Origin: Gemmatimonadota bacterium
GTDB taxonomy: Bacteria; Gemmatimonadota; Gemmatimonadetes; Longimicrobiales; Gaopeijiaceae
Length of the DNA stretch: 50,597 bases
Direction of reading: 5' to 3'
Assembly (NCBI GenBank): GCA_028874905.1
Contig: JAPPGZ010000010.1
Coordinates: 1 to 50,597, forward strand
Shown: in pieces, positions 1 to 8,524 of the stretch
How the letters are laid out: the number at the start of each line of letters is the position of its first letter
How positions within the stretch are numbered: position 1 is the stretch's first letter
Translations under genes and position numbers: made by a program
Notes under the pieces: model-generated
Databases searched by the model: none
What the model was told of the DNA's origin: nothing
The model's input: only the letters and a program-made list of their open reading frames with translations

Positions 1-752
1 CCCCCCGCCAGCCTCCGCAGGGGACTCACGGAGTGTGGCCACAAGGAGTACGCTGGCTTGTCGCCCTTAACGAGCGTCAAGCCAGCCTTGGGGCGCCTCC
101 GAAACGACTCTCCGGGCACCGCCCGGAAAGCGCCCTAAAGGGGCGTTTGCGGCCAGCTCGTCGGCCTCGTGTTCGCTGGCCTCCCGGACGAAGAGGGAGT
201 CCGTTCGCCGTGGCGATGGTGGCGTTCCCTAACGCAGCCCGGCTTGCCCCCGACCCGTACCCCTCCGAGAACCCGAGATCGTCCTGGGCGCTCCCACGAC
301 CATAGATTTCCCGAACTCCTCCCATCGTCGGTCGGAAACAGTCCTCTGAACCCCATCCCGGCGAAAATGGACAGCACGAACCGGGAACAGGTACCCCCTT
401 CCCCCAAGCCCGCCATATACTCCGCCCCTGGTCCGTCAGGATACGGCGGCGCTCGAACAGGTCGGGCAAGGTATGCGCCCGGTCGCTCCAGACCCGGATT
501 CCGGGTCGTTCGAGCGGGGCAAGCCGTTAGAGCGGCGTTGGTTGTAATCTTGTAATCGCCCCGCTACGTTTCCGCCCGTGGGAACGCGTGACGACTGGGA
601 CGCTTTGCGAAGGCCGATTCGATGCTGATTCTGCCATATTCGCGCTGGCTCGAACCGGCCGCACTCTACGCTTGGCGGGACCAAGGGAAGGCGAAAACGC
701 TCATTACGCCACGGTGCGGAACCAACCAGGCGACACGGAAAGCGCCGATCCG
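1..752. other. Region without a supportable gene
   Basis: Several open frames cross this stretch on both strands, but they overlap each other, none has a convincing ribosome binding site, and none shows a recognisable motif. The only structure I can point to is a perfect 7-bp inverted repeat with a 3-base spacer at 491-507 (GACCCGG, ATT, CCGGGTC), which has no T run. I see no tRNA, transposase or terminal repeat. It may be the decayed edge of an inserted segment, but nothing here proves that. Confidence 0.4.
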
Positions 753-1160
753 ATGAGTGACAAACGTTTGGAACGCCAGTTTCAACGCGCCGCCGAACGC
801 CCTGACGACAGGGAGGCGCGAATCGCAGACTTGGAACGCCAGCTAGCCGCCTTGAAAGCGGAAGAGGACGAGGCGAGCACGGTTCAGGTCGTAGAAAAAC
901 CCACAGACGCGGAACGAATCGACGCGCTGGAACAGCAGCTAGCGGATGTGGTCGGCCGAGCGCAAGCCGTGGTCCCCTACGATCAGCGGCCCGCGATCCA
1001 AGTCATTCAGCGCACCGAGGTCGAAAGCGGGGGAAAGAAGAAGCGCAAACCGACCGAAGCCGAGGAGAAAGCTAACATGATCATGGCGGGTGGCTGTGCC
1101 ATCGCGATGATCATTTTCGCGGCATGGTGCACCAGCCTCGGTTGCGTGCTGCTCTTGTGA
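753..1160 (+). CDS. Small coiled-coil protein with C-terminal membrane anchor (hypothetical)
   Basis: This 135-residue protein is not recognised. Residues 1-70 are rich in Glu, Arg, Leu and Ala, with two segments of the form R-I-x-x-L-E-x-Q-L that suggest a coiled coil. A lysine-rich linker (GGKKKRKP) follows, and a single hydrophobic helix fills the last 25-30 residues, so it looks tail-anchored with the coiled coil in the cytoplasm. I chose the ATG at 753 because the frame upstream of it is low-complexity and Arg/Gly-rich; a GTG at 714 is an alternative. No strong Shine-Dalgarno site is visible (GGAAAG about 10 bases upstream). It sits alone in the AT-richer left end, converging on the secreted protein gene at 1473. 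No function can be assigned. Confidence 0.55.
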   Translation: MSDKRLERQFQRAAERPDDREARIADLERQLAALKAEEDEASTVQVVEKPTDAERIDALEQQLADVVGRAQAVVPYDQRPAIQVIQRTEVESGGKKKRKPTEAEEKANMIMAGGCAIAMIIFAAWCTSLGCVLLL

Positions 1161-1472
1161 CGCTCGCGGATACATGCCGCCAGCCCGCAGCCCTATCAGG
1201 CCACCGCCCCGCCCCCTCCGCCGATCAGCGGCAGATCCGGAAAGTCCTTGATGCCGATAACCGGGACATTTTCCGTGCCTATTGGCAAGCCGGCACCCCG
1301 TTGTGACGCTATCGGGCCGCATCCCGACTCGGGGAACTCTCCGAATCGCTCCGAACTCGAGTCCCCCAAGGGGCTTGACCTTCAGGGCCCGCCGGGTGGG
1401 GCACACCATCGTCCTGAACGGCATCGCCGGAGCTGCCGGGTCTTTCTTTTGCCTTGTCAGCAATCCCTGCCC
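1161..1472. other. Convergent intergenic region, nothing recognised
   Basis: This is the space between the 3' ends of two convergent hypothetical genes. Short open frames exist but lack ribosome binding sites and motifs. I see no clear intrinsic terminator with a T run, only short GC-rich repeats. Confidence 0.35.
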
Positions 1473-1994
1473 TCAGGAACCACGGCAGCTTGCCTGGAGG
1501 AGGTTGAAAGACTGCTGGTAGCCCGCGACGTGGAATGTCTCGGATAGGTTGGCCCGGCGGTCCACCTCAATCTCTAGCTCGTCCCGGTTGACGAGTATGT
1601 CCTTCCTGTGCTCGAAGAGAGTGTCATAGAACCCGACCCCAGCGACCCTCTTCAGACCCCAGGTATCGAGAATGTCGCCGTAACTCGTCACAAGCTGTCC
1701 GTCGACCTTGTAGCGATATTGGATTGAGCGCCCAGTAGGGGCGCTGAACTCGGCTCCGAAGTCAATGAAGAGTTGGGTATCGTAAACTCCTCCAGGCGGC
1801 TTGCACATCACCATCAACAACCCGCCGCGATCACTCGTGGTTGACATGTAGTGATAATCGACCCGGTTCGTGAAGTCGTCCATTGTCTTGCCGATGGTCC
1901 ATCGGCTTTCCTGCCCGGATAGTTCGCTTGTCGCCATTAGGTGGGGCGCGGCGAGCGCGGCGAGAAGTACTGCGCGTCTGATGGTGTTCGACAT
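1473..1994 (-). CDS. Secreted hypothetical protein
   Basis: The product is 173 residues with a clear Sec signal peptide: MSNTIRR, a hydrophobic stretch rich in Ala and Leu, then a probable cleavage site near residues 25-28 before SGQES. The mature part is a mixed alpha/beta domain of about 145 residues with two Cys (one mid-protein in MCKPPGG, one near the C-terminus in ASCRGS) that could form a disulphide after export. I do not recognise the family. The ATG at 1994 is preferred over a TTG six bases upstream because an AAGG site lies about 8 bases before it. Base composition is lower in GC than the genes beyond 3.2 kb, which fits recent acquisition. It could be a periplasmic stress or phage-linked protein; nothing in the sequence decides. 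Confidence 0.6.
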   Translation of the reverse strand: MSNTIRRAVLLAALAAPHLMATSELSGQESRWTIGKTMDDFTNRVDYHYMSTTSDRGGLLMVMCKPPGGVYDTQLFIDFGAEFSAPTGRSIQYRYKVDGQLVTSYGDILDTWGLKRVAGVGFYDTLFEHRKDILVNRDELEIEVDRRANLSETFHVAGYQQSFNLLQASCRGS

Positions 1995-2394
1995 GGGCAA
2001 CCCTTCTTTGGAGCGAGGCGGGAGAAGAGACGACCAAGGGCACCGTTCCGCAGTACCGGGAAGCCGCTAGCGCATTTGTCATGATACGCACGTCTCAACG
2101 GCGCAGCAAACCGGAGAGTGCTCAACGAGGTCGGCTTTCGTCATTCCTCTTCCCGCCGCCTCGAAGTGTGGCCAAGTGCCCCCCGCTCCACTATAATCGT
2201 TCGAGGAGGCGGTCGCCGCGTCCCCCCCTTACGAAACGCTCGTCGCTCAGAAATCCACCAGACTCTCGCATAGAAGGACGAGCTTTCGATGGGAAGCTGA
2301 CCGCGCAACTCAAGAGGGGGCCTGCGGGCGTGTATTGAGTCTCCGCCGATCTCATGAAGCCAGGCACACCAAGGCACTTACCCGGGAGCACACA
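1995..2394. other. Intergenic region between divergent hypothetical genes
   Basis: No gene is supportable here. A perfect TATAAT lies at 2192-2197 on the + strand, notable in this GC-rich sequence, but no good -35 box stands 16-18 bases upstream. It would give a leader of about 190 bases for the gene at 2395. Reading frames here have no ribosome binding sites. Confidence 0.3.
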
Positions 2395-2868
2395 GTGATT
2401 TCATGGCCACTAGACGATGGTCGCGAGGTAACCTTCACATCGGAGAAGACCTTTCAATCTGTCGCATCAGAGGGAAAGGGTGGGGTGGTTCATTCTCACT
2501 ACCGGAAACTGGTGAAGGCCGGCGAAGCGCCGACGCTACCGGGTGACGGGGACAGCGAAAGCCTGCATCTAGCGGCACCTATTAGGGTGATCCTCCCCGG
2601 CAGGGGGTTCGCGGGCAGGCTGTCGCCACTCCTGCAGAGCGTACTACGCATGAATGACCGCCTGGTATTGAATAGCCAGTTTGCCATCCCGACAGAACAA
2701 GGGGGTGTGACAGTCCATGATGGCACCTACGATTCCGTCAAAGACGGCGGGCTCTCGGAAGGTGTGCTGAACCGTCTTGCATGGGGCGATGGATGGGCAG
2801 AGTACGACCCCGGGTTAGCCATTCCGCCATCCTCTAGGCCGTCGTCACCCGCAAGCGGTATGGGTTAG
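2395..2868 (+). CDS. Hypothetical protein
   Basis: This 157-residue protein has no motif I recognise. It starts (M)ISWPLDDGREVTF, has no signal peptide or membrane helix, and appears soluble and mostly beta/alpha. The GTG at 2395 is favoured over the TTG 60 bases upstream because GGGAG lies 7 bases before it. Codon usage is more mixed at third positions than in the rest of the window, like its neighbour at 1473. The C-terminal 15 residues are Ser/Pro-rich and low complexity. Function unknown; I am only moderately sure it is a real gene. Confidence 0.45.
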   Translation: MISWPLDDGREVTFTSEKTFQSVASEGKGGVVHSHYRKLVKAGEAPTLPGDGDSESLHLAAPIRVILPGRGFAGRLSPLLQSVLRMNDRLVLNSQFAIPTEQGGVTVHDGTYDSVKDGGLSEGVLNRLAWGDGWAEYDPGLAIPPSSRPSSPASGMG

Positions 2869-3174
2869 CGGGACCGTGGGGAAAGCTCCCCTCAAAGCCA
2901 CGAAGGCGTTGAGCTTGATGGCGGGGACTTGGCTGTTGATCTCTGCCGGGAAGTAACGGGCATGGACTGGTGATCATCGCGTTTCTATCGAACGGAATGA
3001 GGCGTGCTGGGACGAGAATACCGGGGATGACCCTGGGACGCGGGGTCGGGAAAGATGATCGAATGCGACGCCCTGAGTCCCGCCATTCGTATCCGTTTTT
3101 CCCGCTTTCGCGGCACGGTCCAGCAGGGTCCAATCCAACAGCAGGAAACGCAGATCGTGCGGCCCTGTAAGTAG
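2869..3174. other. Region without a gene, next to truncated amidohydrolase
   Basis: No supportable gene. On the minus strand this is where the missing C-terminal part of the amidohydrolase would be expected, but no frame here encodes the usual late amidohydrolase motifs, so the missing part is absent rather than frameshifted. The composition resembles the AT-richer left end. Confidence 0.4.
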
Positions 3175-4572
3175 TTAGCCGATTTCCTGCCGGGATTCAG
3201 GCCTCTGGCGATCCGCCCGGTGGGCGAACATCCACTCCATCTTTTCCGGCCCGTACTCGACCCACTTGTTCCCGTGGTAGTGGGCGTAGGTATAGAAGGG
3301 CGTCGGCACCGCCCCGGCGGCCTTGATCCGCGCGAGAAGGTCGGGATTCACGAGCGAGCAGTGTTCAATACGATGCCTCGGGTCCGGCATCGGCCACAGC
3401 TCCTGGACACGTTCGTATGCGTCCAGCACCATGCCGATCGTGACGTCGCCGTTGGCGTGGATGCCGATCTGCCACCCCGAGCGGTGCGCCACCTCCACGA
3501 CGTCGTGGATCGCATCCGGCGTCATGGTGAGGATGCCGTAGTCGTCGGGACGCCCGACGTACGGCGTGCTCATGCGCATGGTGCGTTCCGACGCCGAGCC
3601 GTCCGCCCCGTACTTCACACCGCCGACGCGCAGCCACTCGTCGCCCAGTCCGGTCGACACGCCGGCCTGGCGCATGTCCTCGTAGGCGCCGCGCATCATC
3701 ATGTACACGCGGCAGCTCAGCTCGCCGTTGCGGTAGGCGGCGCTGTACGCCCGCACGCTGTTCGACGACGTGCCCGCGTCGTGGAACGAGGTCAGCCCCG
3801 CCTGCGCCATCAGTTCGGTGATGAGCTTGACGCCGGCGCGGCGGTCGTCGTCCGTGTGCGTGCTGGGGATCAGGGACGAGAAGACGTAGTTGGCGCGCTC
3901 CGCCACCAGACCGGTCAATTCTCCGCCCTCGCGGTCGAACCTGCCGCCGAACGGGTCCGGCGTCTCGGCCGTAATGCCCGCCAGCGCAAAGGCGCGTGAG
4001 TTGTACACGCTGGTGTGCCCTCCCCGATGCCCCACCACCGCCGGGTGGTCCGGCACGGCCTCGTCCAGGTCCACCCGGTTGAGCGGCCGCCCCTCGGCCA
4101 GCTTGGTGTCGTCGTACTTGAAGCCCTGGATCCATTCGCCGGGCGGCGTCTCGCGGGCCCGCGCCGCCATGCGGTCCTTGATCTCGGCGATACTGCGCAC
4201 ATCGACGTTCACGTCCTTGAGCTCGCGCACGCCGGCGCCGGCGGGGTGGGTGTGCGCGTCGATGAAGCCCGGCGCGATCACCGCGTCCCCGTGGTCGAAG
4301 ACCTGCGTGCCCACGCCGCGAAGCGCGTCGATTTCGCCGCGGGAACCGACCGCCATGAACCGGCCGTCCTTCACGGCGAACGACTCGGCGGCGGGATTGT
4401 CGCTGTCCATCGTGTGGATGATGCGGCCGTGCACTATCATATCGGCCGTGGTCGCCGCGGAGGCGTCGGTGCGCAGGACGACGCCCGGGCCGTCCCCGCA
4501 GCCGGCGACGAATCCCGCTCCCACCGTGCCCGCCGCAGCTCCCAGGAATTGACCCCTTGTCAATGACTTCAT
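3175..4572 (-). pseudogene. YtcJ-type amidohydrolase, 3'-truncated
   Basis: This encodes 465 residues of a metal-dependent amidohydrolase of the Amidohydro_3/YtcJ group. The N-terminus is a signal with a lipobox-like FVAGC ending at Cys25. The metal-binding HTHP (His107, His109) follows, and later IHANGD and HRIEHC. Family members usually run to about 550-600 residues and carry an essential Asp in a G-S-D motif near the end. Here homology stops after FAHR and only about 13 unrelated residues precede the stop. The start at 4572 has AGGGGGA about 5 bases upstream, so an in-frame ATG much further up is not needed. It is the last gene of a leftward operon, 74 bases after lepB. The product is probably inactive. 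Known of the family: hydrolysis of amide or carbamate bonds, substrate not predictable. Confidence 0.75.
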
Positions 4573-4646
4573 GCGTTTCCCCCTGGCTCCCTGCCCGCCC
4601 ATCGACGGGCGCTCTTCGGTCCGGCCTGACGCAGCTCTCGGTCTGC

Positions 4647-5411
4647 CTACCGCACCCGATCCCCTATGCGGCCTCCGCGCACCTCCGTGATCCACGGAAA
4701 GGGCCGATACGAATCCCGGTCGTAGGAGAAGTAAATAAACGCCACCCGGCCCTTGAACCGCCAGCCTTCAAGCAGTCCCCAGCTCCGCGAGTCCAGGCTG
4801 TCGTCGCGGTTGTCGCCGAGCATGAAGTAATGATCCGGCGGGACCGCGAGGGGACCCCAGTTGTCCCACGTCGGCTGATAGTCCCCCCTGGCTCCGCCAA
4901 CCAGGTGGGCGTGCTGCCACGACATGTCCGGGTGTTGGTCGTCGCGGGGGCCCGCCGTGACCACGTAGGGCTCCTCCTGCGCCTCTCCGTTCAGGTACAG
5001 CACCTTGTCGCGCATCTCGAGCGTGTCGCCCGGCATGCCGACGACGCGCTTCACCAGGGTCATGTTCTCCTCGTGATGGGGATCGAAGACCAGGATGTCC
5101 CCCCGCCGCGGCTCCGAGTAGCCGGGAATGCGGACATCTGTGAAGGGAATCCGGGGACCGATCGCGAGCTTGTTGACGGCCAGAAAGTCGCCCACGAGCA
5201 ACGTGTTCTCCATGGACCCCGAGTCGATCACGTAGTTCCCCATCAGGAAGACCCGGATGAACAGGACGATGGCGGCCAGGGTGGCCAAATAGCGGATCGA
5301 TCCGAACAGCCCGCCGCGTCGCTCCCTCCCGTTCGTGCGCTCTGCGTTCCCGGCACGGCCGGCGCCTCGAGGCCGGGACCGCCGCTTGGCACGACGTCGC
5401 CTGCGGCCCAT
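4647..5411 (-). CDS. lepB: Signal peptidase I
   Basis: Membrane-bound serine protease that removes signal peptides from Sec and Tat substrates. The 254-residue protein has a very basic N-terminus (about 40 residues), one transmembrane helix at about residues 37-58, then box B with S64-G-S66-M, where Ser66 is the expected nucleophile. Box D follows with the general base Lys121 in VKRVVGMPGD, and box E GDNRDDSLDSR comes late. All catalytic elements are present. The ATG at 5411 has GAGGAG 6 bases upstream and lies 10 bases after the symporter stop, so the two are co-transcribed. An insertion of about 35 residues between boxes D and E is common in larger family members. Its place in a transport/catabolic operon is unusual but may only reflect shared transcription. 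Confidence 0.95.
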   Translation of the reverse strand: MGRRRRRAKRRSRPRGAGRAGNAERTNGRERRGGLFGSIRYLATLAAIVLFIRVFLMGNYVIDSGSMENTLLVGDFLAVNKLAIGPRIPFTDVRIPGYSEPRRGDILVFDPHHEENMTLVKRVVGMPGDTLEMRDKVLYLNGEAQEEPYVVTAGPRDDQHPDMSWQHAHLVGGARGDYQPTWDNWGPLAVPPDHYFMLGDNRDDSLDSRSWGLLEGWRFKGRVAFIYFSYDRDSYRPFPWITEVRGGRIGDRVR

Positions 5412-5421
5412 CGCGCGCTCC

Positions 5422-6933
5422 TCAGCCTCCTCGTGCCGCCCGCGTGAACGGGCCGCCCACCACGCGTTTCACATCGTCCATCTCTTCGCCTGCGCCCGGC
5501 GGCGGCTGCGTCACAAGGCTCACGGCAATCGTCACCGCGAAGCCCGCCGCAAACCCCGGGATCATCTCGTACAAGTCGTAGACGTGCTCCTTCACCAGCA
5601 GCACCCAGAGCACCGCCGTGAGGAAACCCGCGATCATCCCCGCGAGCGCACCCGCGCGGGTCGTCCCCCGCCAGAAAAGCGAGCACAGTACGACCGGGGT
5701 GAACGCAGACGCCAGCCCCGACCAGGCAAACAGCACGAACCAGAAGATCATGCGGCTTTCGGGCAGCGCCACCGCGAGTCCCCCGAGCCCGATCACCACG
5801 GTCAGAAGGCGGCCGATCAGGGACAGCCGCCGGTCGGAGAAGTCCGGCCGGAAGACCTTCTGCACGGTATCCCGGACCACCGCCGACGACGCCAGGATGA
5901 GCAGCGAGTCCACCGTGGACATGATCGCCGCCAGCACGACCACCAGAATCACGCCCGCGACGATCGCCGGGAACAGTTCCGTCGACATCACAGGCAGCAC
6001 GGTCTCGGGGTCGCCAAGGCCAGGGAACAGCACGCGGCCGGCCACCCCGGTCAGCACGGCCCCGATGTCGAAGACGATGATGCAGGCCACCGCGATCACC
6101 CCACCTTCCGAAATCTGCCCCCGGTCCCGCGCCGACATGAACCGCGTCAGCAACTGGGGCGCGCCCAGGAACGCGAGCCCGATCCCCACAAAGCTGATGG
6201 CGCTCATCACCCCCATCACGGACATCCCGTGCTCGCCCAGGGGCCGCAGCAGCGCCGGGTCCGCTGCCGCGATCGCCGCCATCGTCTCGCCCCATCCGCC
6301 CGCCTGCCAGATCCCCACGATCGGCAGCACCAGCAGGCACAGGAACATGAGCACGCCCTGCAGGACGTCGCTGTACGCCACCGCCTTGAAGCCGCCGATG
6401 CTGGTGTAGACGAAGATCACGGCTGCGCCGATCAGCACGCCGCCCTCGTAGCTCGTGCCCAGAAACGACGAGAACGCCTTCCCCGAGGCCGTCAGCTGTG
6501 CGGCGGTGTACGCCCACACCATGCTGAAGATGATCAGCGCGCTCACGATCCGGATCGCGTGGGCGGGGTCCCGGAAGCGGTCGGAAAGATAGTCGGGCAC
6601 CGTGATCGCGTCGTAGCGGTCAGTGTACTCCTTGAAGGGCCGCGCGACCAGCGTCCACGCCAGCGCCACCCCGATCACCTCGCCCAGCACCACCCACAGG
6701 GCGTGGAACCCCACGAGGTACCCCATCCCGGTCAGCCCCAGAAGCAGCCACCCGCTCTCGCCGGTCGTGTTCGACGAAAACGCGATCACCCACGACGGCA
6801 GCTTCTTACCCGCCAGGTAGAACCCCGACACGGAACGGCTCTCGCGACTCGCCCACCATCCGATCCCGATCAGGACCAGGAAGTAGAAGACGAGGACGCC
6901 GACGATCGCGCCGCTGGCGCCCGCGTCACCCAC
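5422..6933 (-). CDS. Sodium:solute symporter (SSS family)
   Basis: Inner-membrane sodium-coupled transporter of the SSS family (PutP/PanF-like), 503 residues from the GTG at 6933. About 13 hydrophobic helices are visible. Family signatures include GFYLAGK near the start, FSSNTTGESGW in the second helix, and AAIMSTVDSLLILASS, the conserved Ser/Thr sodium-site helix in the C-terminal half. I chose the GTG because GGGAG lies 8 bases upstream; the 36 residues before it are Arg/Gly-rich and overlap the preceding small gene. It lies between a small membrane protein gene and lepB, downstream of an aminotransferase and a semialdehyde dehydrogenase. It therefore likely imports the amino acid or related solute those enzymes degrade. 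The substrate cannot be read from sequence. Confidence 0.9.
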   Translation of the reverse strand: MGDAGASGAIVGVLVFYFLVLIGIGWWASRESRSVSGFYLAGKKLPSWVIAFSSNTTGESGWLLLGLTGMGYLVGFHALWVVLGEVIGVALAWTLVARPFKEYTDRYDAITVPDYLSDRFRDPAHAIRIVSALIIFSMVWAYTAAQLTASGKAFSSFLGTSYEGGVLIGAAVIFVYTSIGGFKAVAYSDVLQGVLMFLCLLVLPIVGIWQAGGWGETMAAIAAADPALLRPLGEHGMSVMGVMSAISFVGIGLAFLGAPQLLTRFMSARDRGQISEGGVIAVACIIVFDIGAVLTGVAGRVLFPGLGDPETVLPVMSTELFPAIVAGVILVVVLAAIMSTVDSLLILASSAVVRDTVQKVFRPDFSDRRLSLIGRLLTVVIGLGGLAVALPESRMIFWFVLFAWSGLASAFTPVVLCSLFWRGTTRAGALAGMIAGFLTAVLWVLLVKEHVYDLYEMIPGFAAGFAVTIAVSLVTQPPPGAGEEMDDVKRVVGGPFTRAARGG

Positions 6934-7171
6934 GGCCAAGGCTCCCGTCCCGGTGTGCCTGCGGGGCCTCCGGCCCACGTGGACCGCCGCTTCCCGCCCC
7001 CCGGGCCCGCGCGCCGCTGTCCCCGGCCGCGCTCCCGCCACCCGAGCCGGTTCCGCCCTGCCCGCGATTCGCGTCGGCGTGGACCCTGTACGCCACCACG
7101 ACCAGCACCAGACCCGGCAGCGTGCTCAGCACCATCAGGACCCAGGTGCCGAGGGGAAGCCCGGCGATCAC
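6926..7171 (-). CDS. Small membrane protein upstream of SSS symporter
   Basis: An 81-residue frame starting at GTG 7171, 20 bases after the aminotransferase stop and overlapping the symporter start by 8 bases. It has one strong hydrophobic helix (about residues 6-30, G-T-W-V-L-M-V-L-S-T-L-P) followed by a short basic stretch (YRVHADANR) and a low-complexity Gly/Ala/Arg tail. Small single-helix proteins encoded just before a sodium symporter are known as accessory subunits in other SSS systems, such as YhdT before PanF; this one is not clearly homologous to any I can name. The ribosome binding site is weak (GGTGG). The GC-rich tail may be partly spurious. The position and the hydrophobic segment argue that it is real. 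Confidence 0.5.
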   Translation of the reverse strand: MIAGLPLGTWVLMVLSTLPGLVLVVVAYRVHADANRGQGGTGSGGGSAAGDSGARARGAGSGGPRGPEAPQAHRDGSLGRG

Positions 7172-7190
7172 CGGGCCACCAGTCCGGCCA

Positions 7191-8513
7191 TCACCTGGCC
7201 GCTTCCACCGCCGCGCACGCACGGCCCAGGCGCGCGGTCACCTCGTCGACCTCGGCCTCCGAGATCAGCAGCGACGGCCCCAGCCGGATCACGTGGCCGT
7301 GCAGTCCGCCGATCCCGATCAGCAGGCCCTCGTCCTTCGCCGCGTTCAGCAGCATGCCCGCCAGGCGCGGCGCGGGCTCCTTCGTGACCGGGTCCTCGAC
7401 GAGCTCCAGCGCCTGCATGAGGCCCATCCCGCGCACGTCGCCGATCCAGTGGTGCGTGGCAGCGAGGCCGTCGAGGGCGGCGCGGAGCTGCTCGCCGCGT
7501 TCCCGGGCCCGCGTTCTCACGTCTTCCGCGCGCATGACGTCCAGCGCGGCCACCATGGCGGCCATGCACACCGGGTTGCCCCCGAAGGTGGAGAGCGTCT
7601 TTCCGCTCCAGTTGCCCGCGATCTCGTCGGTGGTGATGGTGGCGCCCACGGGCATGCCCCCGGCGATCCCCTTCGCCATGACCATGATGTCGGGCACGAC
7701 GTCCCAGTGCTCGATCCCGAACCAGCGACCGCCCGTCCGCCCGAACCCCGCCTGCACCTCGTCCGAGATGAAGAGGCCGCCGTACGACCGGATGATCTCC
7801 GCCATCCGCTGGAAGTAGCCCCTGGGCGGAACGATGTAGCCGCCGACGCCCTGGATCGTCTCGGCGATGAAGGCGGCAGGGCGCCCGTTCGTGGTGGTCT
7901 CGATCACTTCGATCAGGTCGCGCGCGTAGATCTCGACCAGCTCCTCGTCGCTGGACGTGCCGAACGGCGCGCGGTACGGGTACGGCGAGAGCGCGTGCGT
8001 GATCCCGGTCACTGTGCTGGGAAGGACGCGCCAGGGGGCGTGCGCGGTGGCCGAGATGGCCGAACTGGTGCGGCCGTGGTACGCCTGGCGCAGCGCGATG
8101 ATCTCGGTGCGGCCCGTGTGGAGGCGTGCCGCCTGCAGCGCGGTCTCGATCGCCTCGGCGCCGCTGTTCAGGAAGAAGGTCCGGGTGAGGCCGCCCGGCG
8201 CGATTTCGGCCAGGGACCGCGCCGCCTCGACCTGGCGCTCGTTGACGTACAGCGTCGACGTGTGCCCCAGGCGGGCCGCCTGTTCCTGCACGGCCTTGAC
8301 CACGGCGGGATGGCAGTGGCCCAGCGACGTCGTGAGGATCCCCGCGAAGGCATCCAGGTATTCGCGCCCGTCGGCATCCTTCACCCGGCACCCCCTGCCC
8401 TCGGCGATCGCCACCGGCTCCTGGTACAGAGGCGTCACGCAGTCGAAGATGTACTTGCGCTGCTCGGCGAGGATTTCGGCTCCTCGGCTTGCTACTGCTT
8501 CCATGTGCTCCAT
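7191..8513 (-). CDS. Class III PLP-dependent aminotransferase
   Basis: A 440-residue aminotransferase of the AGXT2 / 4-aminobutyrate / beta-alanine:pyruvate group. Seen: FLNSGAEAIE (phosphate-binding), YHGRTS, ETIQGVGGY, DEVQAGFGRTG with Asp251 contacting the PLP nitrogen, and VMAKGIAGGMP with the Schiff-base Lys281. Length and motifs are complete. The open frame extends over 120 codons into the dehydrogenase gene, but family homology starts near the ATG at 8513, which lies 11 bases after the upstream stop. A second ATG three codons in is possible. Next to a (methyl)malonate-semialdehyde dehydrogenase, the likely job is transamination of beta-alanine or beta-aminoisobutyrate to the semialdehyde. 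Glyoxylate- or GABA-type activity cannot be excluded. Confidence 0.88.
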   Translation of the reverse strand: MEHMEAVASRGAEILAEQRKYIFDCVTPLYQEPVAIAEGRGCRVKDADGREYLDAFAGILTTSLGHCHPAVVKAVQEQAARLGHTSTLYVNERQVEAARSLAEIAPGGLTRTFFLNSGAEAIETALQAARLHTGRTEIIALRQAYHGRTSSAISATAHAPWRVLPSTVTGITHALSPYPYRAPFGTSSDEELVEIYARDLIEVIETTTNGRPAAFIAETIQGVGGYIVPPRGYFQRMAEIIRSYGGLFISDEVQAGFGRTGGRWFGIEHWDVVPDIMVMAKGIAGGMPVGATITTDEIAGNWSGKTLSTFGGNPVCMAAMVAALDVMRAEDVRTRARERGEQLRAALDGLAATHHWIGDVRGMGLMQALELVEDPVTKEPAPRLAGMLLNAAKDEGLLIGIGGLHGHVIRLGPSLLISEAEVDEVTARLGRACAAVEAAR

Positions 8514-8524
8514 CCCGTGTTGGT

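Noticed and set aside
1..3174. Mobile element with transposase or integrase
   Set aside because: The segment looks foreign, but no transposase, integrase, terminal inverted repeat or target duplication could be found by eye.
5335..7818. Open frame of 827 codons on the + strand
   Set aside because: Antisense to signal peptidase, symporter and aminotransferase genes with clear homology. Its product is Arg/His/Pro-rich, typical of a GC-rich antisense shadow.
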